Below, piece by piece: positions 35,471 to 42,520 of a DNA stretch of 42,520 nt (positions within the stretch are counted from its first letter, which is position 1; every line of letters begins with the position of its first letter). The position numbers were made by a program, and so were the translations under genes. This stretch comes from Terriglobia bacterium (GTDB taxonomy: Bacteria > Acidobacteriota > Terriglobia > Bryobacterales > Bryobacteraceae), in the NCBI GenBank assembly GCA_003175985.1, contig PSRJ01000246.1, positions 1-42,520 of the forward strand, written 5' to 3'. The notes below the pieces were generated by a model. It made no database searches. It worked only from the letters and a program-made list of their open reading frames with translations, and was not told the origin of the DNA.

Positions 35471-35812
35471 CTAAATCCGCCGATGGGCCATCAATCGCTC
35501 CAGATCCAGCAGGTGCTGCGGCCGGTACATCTGTCTCGTCCAGCGCGATTCGGAATCGAACTGCACCCCCACAAAATAGCCGATCTCCCGGTAGGTGCAG
35601 TAGCGGACCTTGCCGGCAAACTGGGTCTTGGGCGTCCGCCAATGAACCGTCACACCTAAAGGGATAGGCGATTCCATCTGGAGGCACGCTCCGGCGGAGC
35701 AAATATCCTCTAAAATCCCCTGTGCGCGCCGCATTTTTCCCGACCGGTCCTTCCAGCGGATCTCGATCAGATCCGCGCATAACATTCGAACTTCTGAGCG
35801 CCGTTCCTGCAT
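35471..35812 (-). CDS. PilZ domain protein
   Basis: Single-domain protein of 113 aa. The N-terminal ERRSEVR and the downstream DICSAGACL are the two halves of the PilZ c-di-GMP-binding pattern (RxxxR and D/NxSxxG), with the second half read as DICSAG. It would bind cyclic di-GMP and act by contact. It lies 51 bases after the sigma-54 activator gene and probably shares its transcript. Confidence 0.8.
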   Translation of the reverse strand: MQERRSEVRMLCADLIEIRWKDRSGKMRRAQGILEDICSAGACLQMESPIPLGVTVHWRTPKTQFAGKVRYCTYREIGYFVGVQFDSESRWTRQMYRPQHLLDLERLMAHRRI

Positions 35813-35863
35813 ACTGCCTTTATCGGCCAGAACTGTCGAGGACTTTATGGAGTATGTTCGTCT

Positions 35864-37582
35864 CTATTTTAGGATCTCCCTCAGCCCCAAGGTTCGCACC
35901 AGGCGAAGAAGGGAATTGGGGTGGATATTGAGTTTGGCGGCAGCCTGCTTGTAATCGCCACGGCACTCCTCCCACGCCCGAATGATGAGTTGGCGTTTGA
36001 CATCGGTGACGGAGCCCTGTAAAGCGCCCGGCGGCTGAACCGCGGCTGGGGCGTCGAGGACGGTCTCCGGCAGATCCTCGGGCAGCAGCAGATCCGATTG
36101 GCCCAGCACGACCCCGCGTTCGATGGCGTTTTCCAATTCACGCACATTCCCGGGCCAGGGATACGCCATAAGGTAGGCCATCGCTTCCGGGGCAATGCCT
36201 TGAAGACGGCGGCGGCAGCGCCCGGAAAAGATTTCCAGGAAGTGGGAGGCAAGCGCTGGAATATCTTCTTTACGTTCCCGGAGCGGCGGAACGTGAAACG
36301 CCACCACATTGAGACGATGATAGAGATCCTCGCGGAACGTCCCCTGTCGAACGGAGGCGGCCAGGTCCCGATTGGTCGCGGCGATCAGACGAACGTTCAG
36401 TTTCAGAGTGCGGGTGCCGCCCACGCGTTCGAACTCACGCTGCTGCAACACGCGTAAGAGCTTGGCCTGCATGGGCGCGGCAAGTTCGCCGATCTCATCC
36501 AGGAAGACCGTGCCGCCCTCCGCCAGTTCGAGTTTGCCTTTCTTCTGGGCGACCGCGCCAGTAAAAGCGCCCTTCTCGTGTCCGAAGAGCTCGCTTTCCA
36601 GCAGCGTTTCGGTCAGCGCCGCACAGTTGATAGCTACGAACGGATGTGCCGCCCGCGGGCTCTGGCGATGCAGTGCATTGGCCACCATTTCTTTGCCGGT
36701 GCCGCTCTCGCCCAGGATTAACACCGAAGTATCGGTGGTGGCGACGCGCGCCACCATTTCCATGAGCCGGCGCAGAGCGGAGCTTTCCCCGACGATTCCC
36801 AGGCGCGGCCCGTCCAGTCTCTCCTGCAAAAGAGCCTTCTCGGTGTTCAGAGTCTCCACTTCGCGGACCGCCTCGAGAGCGATGGCGCCGAGCGTCGCCA
36901 CGGCGGCCAGGCTATCGCAATGCTCATTGAGGCTGGCGATTTCAGAGGACGGAAACTGTGCCGTAAGGATGCCGCCGATGGAGCCGCGAACGTAGAGCGG
37001 CACGCCCACCTCGCCCGTCTCATGATCGACGACCGCGCCGCCGCGGCAAACGCGATCCACCATATTCTGGAGCGCCGCCGTAGAGGCGCCGGCCCGCAGT
37101 TCCGCCGCATCGCCTCCCAGCAGTAACGACCCGCCGGAGGCGGGGACCAGGTCGCCGATGAGGCGAATGAGTTGCCCCTCAAGGATCTCCCGCGGCGCCG
37201 CGCTCTCGGCGCTGGCGACTGCGCGGAACAGAAACAACAGCGAGCAGGCGCGGAGTAACGTCTGCTGTGGCGAACCTGCCAGGTGCGCGCTATCCTCGTC
37301 GCGGTAAACGAAGACGGTGCTTCCCACTACGAGCTGATCGCCAGGCTCGAGCGGGTGCTGCGAGGTGCGCATTCCGTTGACATAGGTGCCGGTGCCGCTG
37401 CGCCGGTCGAGCACGCGGTAGCCGTTTCCCTCGCAGCTCACAACGCAATGCTCCCATGCCACGCCCGGCTCATCCAGGCGGATGGTGGATTTGGGATCGC
37501 GCCCGATACGCACTTCTCCGGAGCCGAGCGGAAAGCGTTCCCCGAGGCGTGGTCCGTTCACCACCAACAACTCTCCAGCCAT
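35864..37582 (-). CDS. Sigma-54-dependent transcriptional activator, FHA-GAF type
   Basis: Activator of 572 aa. It has an N-terminal FHA domain (about residues 1-98, phosphothreonine reader), a GAF-like domain (about 125-235), an AAA+ domain with Walker A at 291-298 (GESGTGKE), GAFTGA intact at 338-343 (the contact to sigma-54) and Walker B (FLDEIGEL), and a C-terminal Fis-type helix-turn-helix. With an FHA domain instead of a receiver, its input is probably a Ser/Thr kinase signal rather than a histidine kinase. ATG 37582 is chosen because the FHA domain begins there. The secreted gene at 37794 diverges from it behind a sigma-54-like promoter, a likely target. Confidence 0.93.
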   Translation of the reverse strand: MAGELLVVNGPRLGERFPLGSGEVRIGRDPKSTIRLDEPGVAWEHCVVSCEGNGYRVLDRRSGTGTYVNGMRTSQHPLEPGDQLVVGSTVFVYRDEDSAHLAGSPQQTLLRACSLLFLFRAVASAESAAPREILEGQLIRLIGDLVPASGGSLLLGGDAAELRAGASTAALQNMVDRVCRGGAVVDHETGEVGVPLYVRGSIGGILTAQFPSSEIASLNEHCDSLAAVATLGAIALEAVREVETLNTEKALLQERLDGPRLGIVGESSALRRLMEMVARVATTDTSVLILGESGTGKEMVANALHRQSPRAAHPFVAINCAALTETLLESELFGHEKGAFTGAVAQKKGKLELAEGGTVFLDEIGELAAPMQAKLLRVLQQREFERVGGTRTLKLNVRLIAATNRDLAASVRQGTFREDLYHRLNVVAFHVPPLRERKEDIPALASHFLEIFSGRCRRRLQGIAPEAMAYLMAYPWPGNVRELENAIERGVVLGQSDLLLPEDLPETVLDAPAAVQPPGALQGSVTDVKRQLIIRAWEECRGDYKQAAAKLNIHPNSLLRLVRTLGLREILK

Positions 37583-37615
37583 GGACCGCCAGTTTAGCAG
37601 GCCCGGCGCCGCGCC

Positions 37616-37654
37616 GTGAACCGCAATGTTAGCGCCGGAAACGCAACGGTTCAC
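37616..37654. promoter_or_regulatory. Putative enhancer site for a sigma-54 activator
   Basis: GTGAACCG (37616-37623) and CGGTTCAC (37647-37654) are perfect 8-bp inverted arms spaced by 23 bases. The centre lies about 90 bases before the sigma-54-like promoter, the distance usual for enhancer-binding proteins, and just outside the start of the activator gene itself. Confidence 0.45.
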
Positions 37655-37726
37655 CCGCGGCCCAGGCGAAGAGCGCCTCACATGAGTTTTCAATATTTTG
37701 CGCGTCATGGGCCGGGAAAAACGTCG

Positions 37727-37742
37727 TGGCCCGCGAAGTGCC
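37727..37742 (+). promoter_or_regulatory. Sigma-54-like -24/-12 promoter
   Basis: TGGCCCGCGAAGTGCC fits the TGGCACG-N4-TTGCW pattern, with GG and GC separated by exactly 10 bases and three mismatches at less important positions. It lies 52 bases before the start of the secreted gene at 37794. With a GAFTGA activator gene diverging next to it, this is the likely regulated promoter. Confidence 0.5.
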
Positions 37743-37793
37743 ATATTCCAGGCCGTTCCGCACTTTTGAGTTTCACATAGGGAGGAAACGAAA

Positions 37794-38210
37794 ATGAAGA
37801 GCCTGAATTCGAAACTGTTCGCGCTGGCGGCGACGCTGGCAATCGCAGCAACCACTGCTTCGGCGCAGGTTACGGTGAAAGCGGCCGTCCCGTTTTCGTT
37901 CGAGACGAACGGCCACCGCACCATGCCGGCCGGCACCTACGTCATCACCCAGAATGCCGGCGTTTGGTTCTTCTCCGGTGAGGAGACGCGCCATAAGGGG
38001 ATGGCGGTTCAGGTGGCGCGCACGGAAAGCAAGAAGACGGATACCGCCAAGTTGACGTTCGCATGCAAAGGCAATCACTGCGCGTTGCGCAGCGTGGAGC
38101 CCGGTGGCGGCGAGGCGGGCGGCTACTGGCCGGCGCCCAGGCGCAGCAAGTCGGATGCCGAGGAATTGGCCCGCATCGTGACGATCCCCGCGATTCTCTC
38201 CGCCGAGTAA
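37794..38210 (+). CDS. Secreted protein of unknown function
   Basis: Exported protein of 138 aa with a signal peptide ending at ASAQ (residue 24). The mature part begins [27 protein letters not shown], a beta-rich pattern common in secreted Acidobacteria proteins, and it has two cysteines (FACKGNHC). Function unknown. GGAGG stands 8 bases before the ATG. It is probably driven by the sigma-54-like promoter and ended by the hairpin at 38251-38293. Confidence 0.8.
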   Translation: MKSLNSKLFALAATLAIAATTASAQVTVKAAVPFSFETNGHRTMPAGTYVITQNAGVWFFSGEETRHKGMAVQVARTESKKTDTAKLTFACKGNHCALRSVEPGGGEAGGYWPAPRRSKSDAEELARIVTIPAILSAE

Positions 38211-38250
38211 GCTAACGGCGATCTCGAACTGCACCCCCGACCCCGCGTGA

Positions 38251-38293
38251 AATGCGGCGCGCTTCGCCCCCACGAAGCGGCGCCGCATTTTTT
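38251..38293 (+). terminator. Strong intrinsic terminator
   Basis: AATGCGGCGC-GCTTCG (38251-38266) pairs with CGAAGC-G-GCGCCGCATT across a CCCCCA loop, giving a stem of about 16 pairs with one bulged G, followed by a T-run. Confidence 0.88.
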
Positions 38294-38310
38294 GTGATAT
38301 CCCAGTGAGT

Positions 38311-39546
38311 ATGTCACGCATGAACCGGAGAGAATTTGGCGGCCTGGTGATGGCTCTGGGCGCGCAGGCCAGACACCTGTGGGGAGCGGCGAGTATCGAA
38401 CAGACTCTCCGCGAGGGACTGGGACGAAGAAGAATACCAGCCGCCACCGCGATGGTGGCCGCCACGGACCGGACGATTTATTCCGGTGCATTCGGCAAGC
38501 GCGACTCCGCTTCCGGAGTGGACGTCAAGCTCGACTCCATCTTCTTCATCGCATCGATGACCAAGGCGGTGACCTCCACCGCCGCAATGCAACTCGTGGA
38601 GCGCGGGACCTTGAAACTGGACGAGCCGGTTGGCAAGCGGCTTCCGGAACTGGCGAAACTCGACGTTCTGGAAGGGTTCGATGGGAGCGGAAAGCCGATC
38701 CTGCGTCCCGCCGCGAAGCCTGTGACGCTCCGCCATCTGCTGACGCATACATCCGGTTTCGCGTATGACACCTGGGAAGGCAATATGTTCCGGTATGCCC
38801 AGCAGGTAGGCGCCCCCGCCCCCAATGCCGCGCCCACTGTAACACCCCTGGCCTTCGAACCGGGCACGCGCTGGCAGTATGGCCAGAGTCTGGATTGGAC
38901 TGGCCGGCTGGTGGAGACGGTTTCGGGGCAAACACTGGAGCAGTATTTTCAAGACAACATCTTTAAGCCTCTGGGGATGCCCGACACTTCGTTCATCGTG
39001 CCGGCTGAGAAATTCGACCGGCTGGTGAGCACCTATCGGCGGCAGACCGATGGCTCCCTGAAAGAAGACCCGCGGACGATGCCGCCGAAGCCGAAGTTCT
39101 TCAACGGAGGCGGCGGACTCTCTTCAACGGCCGGCGATTATGTCCGGTTCATGCAGATGATTCTGCGGCGGGGCCGCTCGGCCGAAAAGGACCAAATTCT
39201 GCGTCCCAAGACCGTCGACATGATGACGGTCAACCAGATTGGCGCGTTGACCGCCGGTAAATTGAAAACGTCCCGGCCCAACGTTTCCGACGATGTGGAT
39301 CTGCATCCAGGCGCCATGGATAAGTGGGGCCTGGGATTCCTGATTAACACCACGCCATACGAAGGCGGCCGGTCGGCGGGCAGCCTCGCCTGGGCGGGCA
39401 TCGAGAATACCTTTTACTGGATCGATCCGCGCCGCGGGATCTGCGCAGTCCTGCTGATGCAGTTCTTCCCGTTCGTCGACAAAGAAGCGGTAGCCATGCT
39501 GCGCGACTACGAACGAGCGGTCTACGCGAACCTGCCGGGCGCGTAA
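38311..39546 (+). CDS. Family VIII esterase / class C beta-lactamase-like hydrolase
   Basis: Serine hydrolase of 411 aa. Catalytic marks are Ser82-x-x-Lys85 (SMTK), Tyr190 (YGQS) and W361-A-G (WAGIENT), where class C beta-lactamases have KTG. The W-x-G form is typical of family VIII esterases such as EstB. The start has twin Arg (MNRREFGG), a Tat-type signal, so it may be exported folded. ATG 38311 is chosen; GTG 38305 and ATG 38320 are alternatives. Substrate unknown. Confidence 0.85.
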   Translation: MSRMNRREFGGLVMALGAQARHLWGAASIEQTLREGLGRRRIPAATAMVAATDRTIYSGAFGKRDSASGVDVKLDSIFFIASMTKAVTSTAAMQLVERGTLKLDEPVGKRLPELAKLDVLEGFDGSGKPILRPAAKPVTLRHLLTHTSGFAYDTWEGNMFRYAQQVGAPAPNAAPTVTPLAFEPGTRWQYGQSLDWTGRLVETVSGQTLEQYFQDNIFKPLGMPDTSFIVPAEKFDRLVSTYRRQTDGSLKEDPRTMPPKPKFFNGGGGLSSTAGDYVRFMQMILRRGRSAEKDQILRPKTVDMMTVNQIGALTAGKLKTSRPNVSDDVDLHPGAMDKWGLGFLINTTPYEGGRSAGSLAWAGIENTFYWIDPRRGICAVLLMQFFPFVDKEAVAMLRDYERAVYANLPGA

Positions 39547-39560
39547 GAGTGCGGCGAGCG

Positions 39561-39590
39561 TTGTATTCGAGGGTAAGGATCTTTTATACT
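39561..39590 (+). promoter_or_regulatory. Probable promoter of the pyrophosphatase gene
   Basis: TTGTAT (39561-39566) and TATACT (39585-39590) are spaced by 18 bases, 4 of 6 and 5 of 6 matches to the consensus. About 95 bases of leader remain before the start at 39691; I saw no riboswitch pattern in it. Confidence 0.5.
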
Positions 39591-39690
39591 TAGAAATTCG
39601 GGTGATTGCTCCCATCTAGTACCGGTGCGCGACCGCGGAATGCCATTTTGCGGCTGCCCGGACAGTTCCCGACCTGGAGGATCTTTCGCG

Positions 39691-42165
<2,475 letters not shown>

Positions 42166-42168
42166 CGG

Positions 42169-42520
42169 CTACTCCGGTTCGCCGATATCTTCGTTCCAAA
42201 GCGCCGGCTGTTCGCGGATGAATTCTTCCATCATCCGGATGCAGCCGGAATTGTTGATGACACGAACGTGCACTCCGTGCGCCCGCAGGTACTCCTCAGG
42301 GCCGCGAAAGGTCCGATTCTCACCCACGATCACGGTGGGGATTTTGTAGAGCAGCACGGCGCCGCTGCACATCTGGCAGGGCGAGAGTGTGGAGTATAGA
42401 GTGGCGCGCTGGTATTGAGAGGCAGACAGCCTGCCGGCATTTTCCAGGCAATCCATCTCCGCATGCCGGATCGCGCTGCCGTCCTGAACCCGGCGATTGT
42501 GACCCCTGCCGACGATCTCA
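42169..42520 (-). CDS. Cytosine deaminase, yeast Fcy1-type, 5' end outside the window
   Basis: C-terminal 116 residues of a zinc deaminase; the beginning lies past the right edge. His and Glu of HAE and the SPCQMC cysteine pair are the zinc and catalytic residues. The sequence follows yeast cytosine deaminase Fcy1 closely: ENAGRL, TLYSTLSPC, the VVGEN-like VIVGEN and the closing FIREQPALWNEDIGE (Fcy1: FIDERPQDWFEDIGE). It would turn cytosine into uracil and salvage pyrimidines. This differs from the unrelated bacterial CodA. Confidence 0.88.
   Translation of the reverse strand, partial: EIVGRGHNRRVQDGSAIRHAEMDCLENAGRLSASQYQRATLYSTLSPCQMCSGAVLLYKIPTVIVGENRTFRGPEEYLRAHGVHVRVINNSGCIRMMEEFIREQPALWNEDIGEPE

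Overview
The window reads as a chromosomal piece of a high-GC Acidobacteriota genome, most like the Solibacter/Bryobacter group. The grounds are inferred from gene content: several secreted quinoproteins, three copies of a secreted protein family typical of that group, a DUF6152 protein, unusually many hybrid sensor kinases, LigM-type and PcaHG aromatic catabolism, and a dispersed palindromic repeat. No tRNA, rRNA, CRISPR array, transposase or phage gene was recognised. Coding density is high and many genes on the minus strand overlap by 1-4 bases, so they form operons.

Layout. 0.3-4.0 kb: two secreted PQQ dehydrogenases behind an inverted-repeat promoter. 4.0-6.2 kb: a small membrane protein and a membrane hybrid kinase. 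9.8-6.2 kb (minus): a secreted family protein, DUF6152, a 2OG-Fe(II) oxygenase, AlkB and an unknown Cys-pair protein. 9.9-10.6 kb: a second family member. 10.7-14.1 kb: a small protein, a receiver-less CheB, its zinc-ribbon partner and a PAS-PAS hybrid kinase. 14.2-15.3 kb: a third family member, followed by twin palindromes. 19.9-15.4 kb (minus): an Flp pilin, a membrane protein, a PilZ-PAS kinase, PcaH, PcaG and an HpcH/HpaI aldolase. 20.5-23.0 kb: MreB and a LigM-like O-demethylase. 24.7-23.0 kb (minus): an isopropylmalate-synthase-like enzyme and an OsmC gene interrupted by one in-frame TGA. 29.3-24.9 kb (minus): an NTT-type carrier with HEAT repeats, a cyclic-nucleotide-binding protein, a histidine kinase and a response regulator, with a second kinase diverging. 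33.6-30.8 kb (minus): an Omp85-like barrel and an exported kinase-like protein. 33.7-34.9 kb: CsbD and a second exported kinase-like protein. 37.6-35.0 kb (minus): an FHA-GAF sigma-54 activator, a PilZ protein and a small secreted protein. 37.8-42.2 kb: a secreted protein behind a sigma-54-like promoter, a family VIII esterase and a membrane pyrophosphatase. The end holds a partial yeast-type cytosine deaminase.

How the parts may work together. LigM (vanillate to protocatechuate) and PcaHG (protocatechuate ring cleavage) make a short aromatic route, and a PilZ-PAS kinase sits 16 bases upstream of pcaH. The HEAT-carrier/cNMP/kinase/regulator operon looks like one signalling unit. The barrel and kinase-like gene overlap and probably act together at the envelope.

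The strongest novelty is the OsmC gene at 22988-23464. Its single TGA falls exactly where the family has its peroxidatic cysteine, and a SECIS-like hairpin lies at the right distance, so it is a candidate selenoprotein. No selenocysteine machinery lies inside the window, so this needs the rest of the genome.
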